Assembly (NCBI GenBank): GCA_023459795.1
Contig: JAEWSP010000018.1
Coordinates: 1 to 64,000 of the forward strand
Direction: 5' to 3'
Source: Bacillota bacterium
GTDB lineage: Bacteria; Bacillota_I; Bacilli_A; RFN20; CAG-288
DNA length: 64,000 bases
The notes below the pieces were generated by a model. It made no database searches, had not been told where the DNA came from, and was given only the letters and a program-made list of their open reading frames with translations. The position numbers were made by a program, and so were the translations under genes. Shown here in pieces: positions 1-9,302 of this stretch (positions within the stretch are counted from its first letter, which is position 1; each line of letters opens with the position of its first letter).

Positions 1-38
1 GGGCAGGCCATTCCGAAACAGAAGAGAAGAAAGACTGA
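1..38 (+). CDS. C-terminal end of an unknown protein (partial)
   Basis: The third forward frame runs open from the window edge to a TGA at 36-38 and would encode a charged tail ending EEKKD. A strong intrinsic terminator begins 13 nt later, which supports a real gene end here. Too little is visible to name the protein. Frames 1 and 2 have no nearby stop but read through the terminator, so they are less likely. Confidence 0.35.
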   Translation, partial: AGHSETEEKKD

Positions 39-51
39 AGCAACAGAAAGA

Positions 52-95
52 CCTCCGGAGGAGACAATACCATTGTCCCACCCCGGAGGCTTTTT
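52..95 (+). terminator. Intrinsic terminator
   Basis: CCTCCGG (52-58) pairs with CCGGAGG (83-89). An inner stem GACAAT/ATTGTC (63-68/72-77) lies within it, and TTTTT follows at 91-95. It would end the transcript entering from the left edge. Confidence 0.85.
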
Positions 96-221
96 ACATA
101 TCCGTGGCCTATATTTTACGCTTACGAAAAATATCAGAACCTAAACATTTCCAAAGCAGGGAAATTAGGTCTTGCCGGACTTTTCCAATTACCGGCATCA
201 AGCAGAAACAAGCCTTCCCTC

Positions 222-800
222 ATGTATAAAGACCGTTTCTACAATCCTCTCTTTCTTAATCCAGACGGGAGAAAAGCCTTATTCTTAAAGGACCTTCTCT
301 ATATCGAATATGTCTTCAATTCAGCTTTCTTGCCTTCGTTAACCGCTCAATACAAAGACGACCCAACGAAAACTGACCTAATTGGTTTTGCCTCCAACTC
401 AAGAACGATTTGTTTAGCTTTCTCTGCTTTTGCTTCTAGGTATCTCAACGGGAATTTTGATAAAAACTTCGTTGCCACACTCATGGACCGCTCGTTGGAA
501 GTTGGTAGTTATGATCGCTTTTTCTATGACACGTTCTCAAATTTGGGAAATCAATTGGGTGTTTTTAACGATGATTACAGCAAAATGAATTTAGACCATA
601 TTTCAGACTCTTTATTTTTACTTTTCCATGAATTATGTGTCAGAGGCAACGTTTTGTTCAAAGCAGCAAAGATGAACGATGCCGCCCTGACACCAACTAA
701 CTTTTTGAAGAAGGACGAAAATTATTTCATGATTATTACAAATAGTTGGGATGATCTCGAACCTGCAATCAACAAGTGTTCGGATATCTTCAAGCGATAA
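222..800 (+). CDS. Hypothetical protein, possibly 5'-truncated
   Basis: The ORF encodes 192 residues of globular-looking, aromatic- and Asp-rich sequence that I do not recognise. It shows no signal peptide or clear membrane span. The first ATG has no Shine-Dalgarno sequence before it. The same frame stays open upstream as far as position 39 and reads like coding sequence from about 120 (residues such as NISKAGKLGLAGLFQLP), but that stretch contains no ATG, GTG or TTG. The gene may therefore have lost its true 5' end, or start at a rare codon such as ATT. It stands alone between a terminator and a lipoprotein gene. Coding is likely; function is unknown. Confidence 0.55.
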   Translation: MYKDRFYNPLFLNPDGRKALFLKDLLYIEYVFNSAFLPSLTAQYKDDPTKTDLIGFASNSRTICLAFSAFASRYLNGNFDKNFVATLMDRSLEVGSYDRFFYDTFSNLGNQLGVFNDDYSKMNLDHISDSLFLLFHELCVRGNVLFKAAKMNDAALTPTNFLKKDENYFMIITNSWDDLEPAINKCSDIFKR

Positions 801-980
801 TTCGCCTGCAATAGACTTTCCTATAAAACCGCTTTATCTTTCCTAAGTCTTCCTTTGGCTTGCCATTTTTCTTGGTTAGTTCATTCACTAATGTTTTGTT
901 TGGTGTCTTTTCGTTTCTTTTTTTGAACAAACGCGGTTCCTTTTCTCCTTCCAATGTTAGACTTGTCTCTCCCCACAGCC

Positions 981-1009
981 TTGAAGAGAAAACAAAACAA
1001 GCGTAAAGT
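981..1009 (+). promoter_or_regulatory. Putative promoter of the LRR lipoprotein gene
   Basis: TTGAAG (981-986), a 17-nt spacer and TAAAGT (1004-1009) resemble a sigma-A promoter. Transcription would start about 20 nt before the ATG at 1035 and leave room for the AAGGGG ribosome site. Both boxes deviate from consensus. Confidence 0.4.
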
Positions 1010-1034
1010 AGTCCTATTATCAAAGGGGATCCGT

Positions 1035-3215
1035 ATGAACAAGAAAATAGTATCCTGCGTTGCACTTCTGTCTCTGTTCTCTGCACCGCTTTGTGGATGC
1101 AAGAAGACAACGGAAACAACTAGCTCTATTTCTTCTGTTGCTGGAGTCCCTTATACCGATGCCGAGAAGGCAGTTACCTACTCTTATGACAAAGAGACAA
1201 AGGCTTATCAGGTATCCGGATGCAAGAAGGATGCAACCAATGCCGTCATCCTTCCGTATTATCTAGACGGAGGCATGCTAGTCCGGGTAACTGCCATCGG
1301 AGAAGATGCTTTTTCCGGATGCAATAACCTTGTTTCCGTAACCATTCCGGATTCCATCACGGACATCCGGAAGGAGGCCTTCTGTTCCTGCTCCTCCTTA
1401 TCTTCGCTGGTGCTTCCAAAGAAACTGACCACGATCGGAGGTGGGGCATTTGCCTATTGCCGTTCTCTTTCTTCTCTTCAAATACCGGAAGCCGTAGATA
1501 CGATCGGAAGCGGTGCCTTCCAGGGCTGCAATAAAGATTTTTCCCTTTCTGTTTCGGATAATAATAAGAACTATAAAGTAGTGAATGATTCTCTGATCGA
1601 CGAAAGAACGGATACGGTAATCTTCGGAACGAGCAAGGCAGAACTTACGGAAGACATGGGAATCAAAGCCATCGGAGCATTGGCATATGCATTTTCCGAT
1701 CCTTTCACTACCTTGACTATCCCTTCTACCGTAAAAACGATCGGAGCATATGCTTTCGCTGAGTGTTCCTCCCTTGCTTCTATTACAATCCCGGATAGCG
1801 TCACGGAAATACAGTCTTCTACCTTTATCAACTGCTCTTCTTTGTCTTCTGTTTCTCTTCCTAAGGGTCTAGGCAAGATCGGAGATTCGGCTTTCTCTGG
1901 ATGCAGCTCTCTTGCTTCCATTTCTCTTCCGAACAGTATCTACTCCCTGGGAATGGGGTCTTTCCAGGGATGCACTTCTTTGAAGTCTATTGCCTTGCCG
2001 AAATATGTAACGGAAATCCCTGAGCAGTGCTTTTCCACCTGTTCTTCCTTGAAATCCATTTCCTTCTCCGAAGACACGGAGAGAATCGATGGCGCAGCCT
2101 TTGACAACTGCTACTCTCTTGCTTCTATCTTCTTCCCGGAGAAGGTAAAAGCAATCCTGACGGATGCCTTTATGAGATGTTACGCCTTATCCTCTATTAC
2201 CGTAGACCCGAAGAACACGGCCTATAAGGCAGAAAACAACTGCCTGATCGACATAGATGCGAAAATCTTGATCCTGGGCTGCTTCAATTCCGTGCTTCCA
2301 AAAGACGGCAGCATCGAGAAGATCGGTCCTTCGGCTTTCATGAGATTAGGCATTACTTCTGTGGAAATCCCTAAAAGCGTAATTTCTATCGACACCTCTG
2401 CTTTCTTCTGCTGCGCTAATCTGTCTTCTCTTTCGGTAGAAGAAGGAAGCAATACTTATTCTTCTGTATCCAACTGCATTATCGAAAAAGAAACAAAGAG
2501 CCTTGTCCTTGGCTGTAAGTCTTCCGTAATCCCAACGGATGGCTCCATCACTAGGATCGGGGATAATGCCTTTACCGGTGTCTCTTCCTCAGCCGTTACG
2601 ATCCCGGAAGGAGTCACTGCAATCGGAACCCGTGTCTTCTATAGCTGCCCGCAGCTAGAATCCCTCTCTCTTCCTTCCACCCTCACTACAATCGGATTCA
2701 ATTTCTGCTCCTCCTGCCCGAAGCTTTCTTCTCTCCAGGTAAAGGAAGGAAACACCACTTTCCGTTCCTATCAGAACGGAATCATCGATATCGCAAAGAA
2801 ATCCCTGATTCTCGGATGCAAGAACACCATCCTTCCTACCGATAACAGCGTCGCTGTTATCGGAGCGAATGCCTTCCAAGACTGCACCGGATTGACCAAG
2901 CTCGATATTCCGGATTCGGTCAAGAAGATCGGAGGGTATGCTTTCTCAAGATGCACTTCCCTTGTTTATATGATCCTTCCGCAAGGAATGGAGTCGATCG
3001 ATACCTTTTCCTTCATAGGAAGCAGCGCAAAGGTCTACCTGAAAGATACGGAAGAGACCGAAGGTCTCCATACCTTCCTGAAATGCCCCTTTGTCGAAGT
3101 CTACTTCTACAGCGCAACGAGGAATCTGGACGGCAAGCACTGGCACTACAAGGAAGACAACGTCACTCCTGAAGTATGGACCATCAAAATGGTCATCTCT
3201 TTTGAAAAGAAATAA
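1035..3215 (+). CDS. BspA-like leucine-rich-repeat surface lipoprotein
   Basis: The protein has 726 residues. It begins with a lipoprotein signal peptide (MNKKIVSC..., lipobox-like LCGC near residue 22), followed by a Thr/Ser-rich linker. The rest is a long run of LRR_5-type repeats of about 23 residues built on the pattern IGxxAFxGCSSLxSIxIPxS. Three or four islands carry the variant NCLIDxxxxxLILGC. BspA-like LRR proteins are known as surface adhesins in gut and oral bacteria; this role is inferred here. The ATG at 1035 is preferred over the upstream ATG at 954 because it follows AAGGGG and begins exactly at the signal peptide. No sortase or membrane anchor is visible at the C-terminus, so the lipid would anchor it. 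Confidence 0.88.
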   Translation: MNKKIVSCVALLSLFSAPLCGCKKTTETTSSISSVAGVPYTDAEKAVTYSYDKETKAYQVSGCKKDATNAVILPYYLDGGMLVRVTAIGEDAFSGCNNLVSVTIPDSITDIRKEAFCSCSSLSSLVLPKKLTTIGGGAFAYCRSLSSLQIPEAVDTIGSGAFQGCNKDFSLSVSDNNKNYKVVNDSLIDERTDTVIFGTSKAELTEDMGIKAIGALAYAFSDPFTTLTIPSTVKTIGAYAFAECSSLASITIPDSVTEIQSSTFINCSSLSSVSLPKGLGKIGDSAFSGCSSLASISLPNSIYSLGMGSFQGCTSLKSIALPKYVTEIPEQCFSTCSSLKSISFSEDTERIDGAAFDNCYSLASIFFPEKVKAILTDAFMRCYALSSITVDPKNTAYKAENNCLIDIDAKILILGCFNSVLPKDGSIEKIGPSAFMRLGITSVEIPKSVISIDTSAFFCCANLSSLSVEEGSNTYSSVSNCIIEKETKSLVLGCKSSVIPTDGSITRIGDNAFTGVSSSAVTIPEGVTAIGTRVFYSCPQLESLSLPSTLTTIGFNFCSSCPKLSSLQVKEGNTTFRSYQNGIIDIAKKSLILGCKNTILPTDNSVAVIGANAFQDCTGLTKLDIPDSVKKIGGYAFSRCTSLVYMILPQGMESIDTFSFIGSSAKVYLKDTEETEGLHTFLKCPFVEVYFYSATRNLDGKHWHYKEDNVTPEVWTIKMVISFEKK

Positions 3216-3235
3216 AGGCAATACGGGTTTATTAC

Positions 3236-3264
3236 TTTTGTCCCTTTTTATTTATTTTTGTCCC
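3236..3264 (+). repeat. Two 9-bp direct repeats before the ATPase-protease operon
   Basis: TTTTGTCCC occurs at 3236-3244 and 3256-3264. The copies are 20 bp apart (about two helical turns) in the 84-bp gap before the ATPase gene. The spacing suits a dimeric regulator binding one face of the DNA. The ATPase has an HTH-like C-terminus, so autoregulation is conceivable, but this is inference. Confidence 0.45.
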
Positions 3265-3298
3265 ACTTTGTAGTATCCTATTTTTGGAGGCAAAGAAA

Positions 3299-4345
3299 AT
3301 GAAAAAGAGTGATGTTATTGACCTGATCAAAGCCTATACAAACAACAATAGAACCGACTTCGTCAATAAAAGCATGGATATCGCTTCTGATTTCCGGGCA
3401 AACGGGGATACCGAGATTTCCAACTATATCATGTCTCTGCTTTCCGATAACCTGAATATGCTTCCTCAGGAGAACGCCGATAACCTTTCTTCTTTCTTTA
3501 CGGAAATAAAGGGATGCAATCAGCCGCTTTACCTTCCCCAGGGAATCACCGATGACCTGCTTGGCATCATCCAGGCCACCAAAAAAGAAAAAGGCCTGAA
3601 TAAGTACATCTTCATCGGAAAACCCGGAACCGGAAAGACGGAAGCCGTAAAAGAACTCGGTCAGGCATTGAATAGGACCATCCTATCCGTAAACTTCAAC
3701 ACCCTTGTAGATAGTGCCTTAGGCCAGACAAACAAGAATATCGTTTCCCTTTTCCGGGAAATAGATAATCTCTATGCTCCTTCCAAGTACCTAATCCTTT
3801 TTGATGAGATCGATGCCTTGGCATTGGACCGGATCAACAGCAATGATGTCCGGGAGATGGGAAGAGCAACCTCCACCTTACTGAAATGCCTGGACTCCCT
3901 GAACAGCAAGGTTCTTCTGATTGCAACCACAAACCTGTATGACCAGCTGGATAAAGCCTTGGCCCGTAGATTTGATGCCACTATCAGCTTCGACAACTAC
4001 TCCGTAGAAGACAAGACAGAAATTGCCAACAATCTCGTAACCTACTACCAGAAGGGTAACAGCATCTCCAAGGATGAACGGCTGTTGACCAAAATCATCA
4101 CCCTGACGGATAAGCCTTCCCTAACTCCTGGCGTACTGAAGAACGTCATCCGGACTTCTATCGCCTTCAGTTCGGATGAAGACAAGACAGACTACTTAAG
4201 ACGGATATTCGAGAAACTCAGCGACAAGACTTATTCCCCGGATGAACTGAAAGACAACGGCTTCACCGTACGGGAAATAGGGGTTCTAACCAAGACTTCG
4301 AAGAGTACGGTTTCAAGACAGCTAAGGGGAGATAAGAATGAATAA
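3299..4345 (+). CDS. ietA: AAA+ ATPase of an IetA/IetS-like protease system
   Basis: The protein has 348 residues. The AAA+ core is clear: Walker A GKPGTGKT at 107-114, Walker B LILFDEID at 165-172, sensor-1 ATTN around 209-212 and an arginine-finger region LARRFD at 221-226. Residues about 322-343 look like a helix-turn-helix (TVREIGVLTKTSKSTVSRQL). The ATG at 3299 is chosen because GGAGG (3286-3290) lies 8 nt upstream; the TTG at 3284 would overlap that ribosome site. The stop overlaps the next gene by 8 nt. A standalone AAA+ ATPase paired with a subtilase matches the ietAS module, described for plasmid stability and later as the phage-defence system Gao_Iet. The family assignment comes from architecture and not from a search. 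Confidence 0.78.
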   Translation: MKKSDVIDLIKAYTNNNRTDFVNKSMDIASDFRANGDTEISNYIMSLLSDNLNMLPQENADNLSSFFTEIKGCNQPLYLPQGITDDLLGIIQATKKEKGLNKYIFIGKPGTGKTEAVKELGQALNRTILSVNFNTLVDSALGQTNKNIVSLFREIDNLYAPSKYLILFDEIDALALDRINSNDVREMGRATSTLLKCLDSLNSKVLLIATTNLYDQLDKALARRFDATISFDNYSVEDKTEIANNLVTYYQKGNSISKDERLLTKIITLTDKPSLTPGVLKNVIRTSIAFSSDEDKTDYLRRIFEKLSDKTYSPDELKDNGFTVREIGVLTKTSKSTVSRQLRGDKNE

Positions 4346-6581
4346 TCTGTTAGCTTTGAATAAAGAATACAAGACAAGAAAAAAAGAACCTGGCGGAGGA
4401 ATTTCTGTCGCCGTATGGGAAAAGAAGCCTGTCAAGATGGAAGCCCTGAAGGGTCTTTTCAACGACCTTAAAAAAGTCCAGGACTTCTGGAAGAGGAATA
4501 CGGTCCTGGATTCCTCCGTTCTTGTCAGCGTATACGAGAAGAGTGTCCTTGCGAAATCCAATCGGATCTCCTGTCTGTTCCGGTCAGGAAAGAAATCCGC
4601 AAGCGACTTTATGGTAGGAGCAAGGTTCTATCTCTATAATACCGATAAAGCACACCTGTTCACTTATCTGCTTTCCAAGACGGATCTACAGAACTCAATC
4701 CTTCTTCTTTCTGCTTTTATTCCGCTCTTCCAGGAAACGTTTGGAGAAGAAGCCACCATAAAACAGCTTAAGGATGCACTAAGTAGAAAAATTCCAGAAC
4801 ATGCTTCCATCTCTCTATCTAACTTTTATCAGCTGATACATGAGCTTTCCTATGTTGACCGTTTTGATGTTTACCAATGCCAAAAGAAGATTGATGATAA
4901 AGCAATTCTTGTTACTCTCTATAAAACGGAAACCGATACAGGGATGCTTTTACGGAAGCTAGGAGTCAGTTTTGAGCAGATCAGTTCCTTGGATTCCACA
5001 ACCGTTCTTATGGATAGAGATAACTACAGCCTTCTGCTCCAAAAGGCTCCCTATCTTATTGCGATGTCCGTAAAAGACTTCCAGGATTCCGTAAGAGACA
5101 CTGACATAGGTGCAGTCTCGGAGTTCCAAGAACCTCTTCTTCCGCCTCCGGACAAAGAGCCGACCATAGGAGTCATCGATACCGGGTTTGATAGCAGCGT
5201 ATACTTCCGGGATTATGTGGACTATGAGTACGATATCGATCCTTCGATCCCTTTTGATAAAAAAGATACAGAGCATGGAACGGCAGTCGATTCTTTGCTT
5301 GTAGACCTTCCGGATCTGAACCCGAAGCTGGATGACGGCTGCGGTCATTTCAAGGTGAAGCACTTTGCTGTTGCTACAAGTACCGGAAACTCGATCTTTA
5401 ACCTTCTGGAAAAGATTCAGTCAATCGTTGTAGCAAACTATTCCAAGATTCATGTCTGGAACCTCTCCTTAGGATCCGCACAGGAAGTAGATGAGAACTG
5501 CATCTCTCCAGTTGCTGCCCTTATCGACAACCTGGAATGCAAATACAACGTTCTTTTTGTTATAGCCGGAACAAACAAAGGTAACTCCAGCAAGCCATCG
5601 CTTCGAGTAGGATCCCCTGCCGATTCCATAAACTCCGTTGTGGTCAATTCCGTAACGGAAGAAGACAAACCGGCTTCTTATTCCAGAACCGGTCCGGTTC
5701 TTGGTTTCTTCATAAAACCGGATATCAGCTATTACGGAGGAGAGGAAGACACTCCGATCCATGTTTACTTCGACAGGGCAAGGCACACCAGATCCGGTAC
5801 TTCCTTTGCAGCGCCTCTGATTGCCCGTAAGCTTTGCTTCCTGATCGATGTTATGAAGTTAAGCCGGGAAGAAGCAAAAGCATTGCTTATCAACTCGGCA
5901 ATGAAATTCGATGAACCGAAGGACTATGATTTCCTGACCCTTGGCCATGGAGTACCCCCTATTTCGATTAAGGAGATTGCTTCTTCCAAAGACGATGAAA
6001 TCAAATTCATCCTCCATGGTTCTTCTAAGCTTTTCTACACCGAAGACTATCTGCTTCCCGTTCCCCAGGAGAAGGGAAGGTTCCCTTATGCCGTAAAGGC
6101 AACACTATGCTATTTCCCGACCTGCAATCGGAACCAGGGGGTAGACTACACCGGTACGGAGTTAGGGCTGAGCTTCGGAAAGATTGAAAATAAGAAGATT
6201 ACCCTGAGGAAGGACAAAAGCGAAGAAACAGAAGACTGGCATACGGAAGAGGGTTCAAGAAAAATCTTTCGGAAATGGGATAACGTCAAAGCCTTCAAAA
6301 CCAAATATGCCAGTTCAACAGGTATGACGGCATCGCCTGAAGAAACTTGGGGAATCAGGATTACTTATTTCGATCGCAACCTTGCCCGGGACCCAGATAC
6401 TGGAGAACTTCCCGAAATCAATTGGGGAGTCGTAATCACACTAAAAGCTATCGATCACAAAAACCGGATCGATTCCTTTATCCAGCAATGCTCCTTACGG
6501 CAGTGGCTTGTAACTCCTATCTCCATCCAGGAGAAGGTCAACACTTACGTAAAGATGAATGAAGAAATCAAATTCGAATAA
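4338..6581 (+). CDS. ietS: Subtilisin-like (S8) serine protease, IetS-like
   Basis: The protein has 747 residues and no signal peptide, so it is probably cytoplasmic. The S8 catalytic triad is intact: Asp281 (IGVIDTGFD), His313 (DTEHGTAVD) and Ser489 (RSGTSFAAP), with Asn413 (AGTNKGN) as the likely oxyanion residue. About 270 residues precede the protease domain and about 240 follow it; the C-terminal part resembles a beta-rich accessory domain. Its ATG overlaps the end of the ATPase gene and AAGGGGAG lies just upstream, so translation is coupled. In ietAS-type modules the ATPase is thought to gate or sense for the protease. Substrate and trigger cannot be read from sequence. Confidence 0.82.
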   Translation: MNNLLALNKEYKTRKKEPGGGISVAVWEKKPVKMEALKGLFNDLKKVQDFWKRNTVLDSSVLVSVYEKSVLAKSNRISCLFRSGKKSASDFMVGARFYLYNTDKAHLFTYLLSKTDLQNSILLLSAFIPLFQETFGEEATIKQLKDALSRKIPEHASISLSNFYQLIHELSYVDRFDVYQCQKKIDDKAILVTLYKTETDTGMLLRKLGVSFEQISSLDSTTVLMDRDNYSLLLQKAPYLIAMSVKDFQDSVRDTDIGAVSEFQEPLLPPPDKEPTIGVIDTGFDSSVYFRDYVDYEYDIDPSIPFDKKDTEHGTAVDSLLVDLPDLNPKLDDGCGHFKVKHFAVATSTGNSIFNLLEKIQSIVVANYSKIHVWNLSLGSAQEVDENCISPVAALIDNLECKYNVLFVIAGTNKGNSSKPSLRVGSPADSINSVVVNSVTEEDKPASYSRTGPVLGFFIKPDISYYGGEEDTPIHVYFDRARHTRSGTSFAAPLIARKLCFLIDVMKLSREEAKALLINSAMKFDEPKDYDFLTLGHGVPPISIKEIASSKDDEIKFILHGSSKLFYTEDYLLPVPQEKGRFPYAVKATLCYFPTCNRNQGVDYTGTELGLSFGKIENKKITLRKDKSEETEDWHTEEGSRKIFRKWDNVKAFKTKYASSTGMTASPEETWGIRITYFDRNLARDPDTGELPEINWGVVITLKAIDHKNRIDSFIQQCSLRQWLVTPISIQEKVNTYVKMNEEIKFE

Positions 6582-6605
6582 CTAAAACAAACGAGGGCAA
6601 AGAGA

Positions 6606-9245
6606 ATGAAGAAAAGGATTAAAGAGTACTATAAGAGAATCAACAATGATTTCAGAGTTCGGTCTATTCTATGGAATGATTTTATGTTTGCAGTCCTAAT
6701 ATTTATTTTCCAACTATCTGGATGGAATGATTATCTTTTTTCAAAAGCACTCATTCCGACTCTGATAGTTCTTTTCTTCCTTCTAATGTTCTTTCTCATA
6801 TTCTTAAAACCGAGGAAGAGTTTTCTCTCAAAAGCTGTTAATCAAATCGATTATTTCCTTTTCTTCTTGGAAATTATTCTCCTTATTCTTCCGCTCGCAT
6901 TTTCCCCATTCTATCCATCTTTAAACTATGAAAAGAGCTTTTATTTCTCAACCCTTGAGAAGCTAGGCTGGCAAAACGGTCCCTTAGCATTAAAATCTCA
7001 TTCTCCGAATTTTATTATCTTTTGTTCTTCCCTTATTCTTTTTGTGGTATTGGTTTTTGTTACTCTGTTCCGAATCAAAAAAACTTCTAAAGCTTTCTTA
7101 AGTTCTTCGATAGAAGCGAAAAGGCCTTCTATCACAATAAAAGAGGCTAATGATATTAAGAATCTTCCAGAAAAACTCGAAGACCTATTCATCTCCGATT
7201 CTCCTTTATCGGAGGACTACCTAAACGAAACCGAAAAAATTTCTGAGTTTTATTCAGAAATCAAACAATATGTCTTCAATAGTATGAGTGACCCAGTGAA
7301 TTTTGGAATTACGGGTCATTATGGGTTAGGAAAAACGACTTTCTATAATAACATCAAGGCAAAAGCAAAAGGAGACGATGCTAACAAGCAAATCATCTGG
7401 ATTGATGATTTTAATGTTTGGCAATATAAGGACGAACAAGCTCTGTTAAGTGGAATGATTGATCGAATTTTAAAAGAAGTCCTCCTAACAAGTAGTAACC
7501 CCAAAATAATCAAGCAAAAAGCAGAACGCATCTCTAACAGGTATTTCAGCAAGAAAACTGGTAACATAGCTGATCTCTTCGACTTTGGGGAAGATTATTC
7601 TAAACTGATCACCCAAGCAAACGATATCCTAACTTCCGATAACAAGACAGTGGTTTTCCAAATTGATAACATCGATCGTGGAACCCAATCTATGGTTTCC
7701 TTCGTGTATAAAGCAATTGCCTCTATTCTAAAATTCCAGAAAATAATCTATGTTTGTCTTTATGATGAAACGTTAGTTAAGAAAGCTTTTGAAAGTGAAA
7801 ACCTTCCTGAGAATTTCCTCGATAAGGTGATTTCATATAAAATCAATCTTGATACTATAGAGGATAAAGACCTTCAAAAACTCGAAAAGAAGGTTTTGGG
7901 AAACATATTCCAAAAATACCAATGTAGTAATAGTAAAACACAGGATGCCTTTTACAGCTGTCTCCCTTATCTTCATACAATAAGAGATTTCATTATTTTT
8001 GTAAACAACACTAAGTTTGTACTTCAGCCAGACTTCTTTCTAAATCCTCGAGATTATCTTTACTTAAGTATAATTCGGCTAAAATGTATAGAACTCTATA
8101 AGATCATTTTTAACAACGAAAATAGTTTTGTTTCAATAGGGCAACATGGGGACGATAAGACCAGTATTTTTAATAGCACCTTTGTTCCTAAAGAATCACG
8201 TGAACAATTATTCGATAGTATATTAAAGAATCCTTCGTATAGTCTCTTTCGCTATCTTTTGGCTTATCTCTTCTCGCCTTTTAAAGACCACCTCAATAAC
8301 AGTCCAGTTATCTTGAATGAACCAAAGGATCCCTGCAACACCGATAATTGCTACATTGAAGAAGCGGATTACTTTGCTGCTTATTTTGATCTTACGGAAT
8401 CAACATTTTCTCAAGTAAACGAATCCCTTAAGAAAACCATTGCAGCAATTCAAAAGTCACCTCAATCATTAGAAGACAATAATAAGCGCCTCACTGATTT
8501 CTTCCTCGATAACAAAACAACTACAAATGAAAAAATTCTCTTTGCCTGTTTCGACAAACACGTCTCCGAAATTTCCACTGATGCTGTTTCAATATACATA
8601 AGCTTTCTTTTTGACAATTTCAATAATTTTGCCGACCCAAATTTATCAGAAAGCCAAAGTAATTGTTCTCGTTTATTAGCCAAGCTTTTAATCAAGCTAA
8701 GTCTTAATGATTTCAAAGAAACAATAGCCAAGTATAGTACTCAATATAAACTTCTTTCTGCTTTTAGATCTCTATCTTACTATCTAGATTTGGTTCACCA
8801 TCCAAATAGAAAAGACTATACAAGTTTCTTTGAAGAAGAAATAAAGAAGATGTCAAAGACAATAATTGAACAAAGAATCGATATTTTCTCCAAAGACAAT
8901 TATTGCTCTGGCGGAATCTATTGCTTACAGAAATATACTGAAGCCCCGTTGCTTTTATCTTATCTAAAAGCCATCCTAAATAAGGATAATGTATACCTAA
9001 TACTCAAAGATTGTTTGGTTTCTTCTTATAACGGCATTACTTACCAGTATTCGCTTGGCGAAAGCTTTGCCCTTCCTGCGCAAACAAAAGACATAATTGG
9101 CAGTCTTTTGACTAAAGAAGAATTAACTGAAGATGAAAAGAAACTAAAAGAAATGTTTACTGTCTTCAAAACAAAGGGGGACAGTGATTCTTTACCTACC
9201 TATACCTCAAGGCAGGCCTTTGACGACTTATCAGTACTGAAATAA
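6606..9245 (+). CDS. Membrane KAP-family-like P-loop NTPase, third gene of the ietAS-like operon
   Basis: The protein has 879 residues. The N-terminus has four predicted membrane segments (about 22-42, 48-68, 82-100 and 136-156). A KAP-like P-loop domain follows, with Walker A GHYGLGKT at 237-244 and Walker B VVFQIDNIDRG at 349-359. The large C-terminal part is helical and Asn/Lys/Ser-rich with no domain I recognise. The gene starts 24 nt after ietS with a GAGGG ribosome site, so it is very probably cotranscribed. KAP NTPases include the F-plasmid phage-exclusion protein PifA and often lie in defence islands. Codon use and AT content look different from ietAS, which hints at a separate origin. 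Membrane-linked abortive infection is an inference. Confidence 0.75.
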   Translation: MKKRIKEYYKRINNDFRVRSILWNDFMFAVLIFIFQLSGWNDYLFSKALIPTLIVLFFLLMFFLIFLKPRKSFLSKAVNQIDYFLFFLEIILLILPLAFSPFYPSLNYEKSFYFSTLEKLGWQNGPLALKSHSPNFIIFCSSLILFVVLVFVTLFRIKKTSKAFLSSSIEAKRPSITIKEANDIKNLPEKLEDLFISDSPLSEDYLNETEKISEFYSEIKQYVFNSMSDPVNFGITGHYGLGKTTFYNNIKAKAKGDDANKQIIWIDDFNVWQYKDEQALLSGMIDRILKEVLLTSSNPKIIKQKAERISNRYFSKKTGNIADLFDFGEDYSKLITQANDILTSDNKTVVFQIDNIDRGTQSMVSFVYKAIASILKFQKIIYVCLYDETLVKKAFESENLPENFLDKVISYKINLDTIEDKDLQKLEKKVLGNIFQKYQCSNSKTQDAFYSCLPYLHTIRDFIIFVNNTKFVLQPDFFLNPRDYLYLSIIRLKCIELYKIIFNNENSFVSIGQHGDDKTSIFNSTFVPKESREQLFDSILKNPSYSLFRYLLAYLFSPFKDHLNNSPVILNEPKDPCNTDNCYIEEADYFAAYFDLTESTFSQVNESLKKTIAAIQKSPQSLEDNNKRLTDFFLDNKTTTNEKILFACFDKHVSEISTDAVSIYISFLFDNFNNFADPNLSESQSNCSRLLAKLLIKLSLNDFKETIAKYSTQYKLLSAFRSLSYYLDLVHHPNRKDYTSFFEEEIKKMSKTIIEQRIDIFSKDNYCSGGIYCLQKYTEAPLLLSYLKAILNKDNVYLILKDCLVSSYNGITYQYSLGESFALPAQTKDIIGSLLTKEELTEDEKKLKEMFTVFKTKGDSDSLPTYTSRQAFDDLSVLK

Positions 9246-9302
9246 CAACCTTTTGTCTTTTCCATAAAGCCTTAGGGGGAAGGAAGAAAAATCAGCAAGG
9301 CA

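Noticed and set aside
9246..9302. Terminator between the KAP gene and the restriction gene
   Set aside because: Only a five-pair GCCTT/AAGGC stem with a long loop can be drawn; not convincing.
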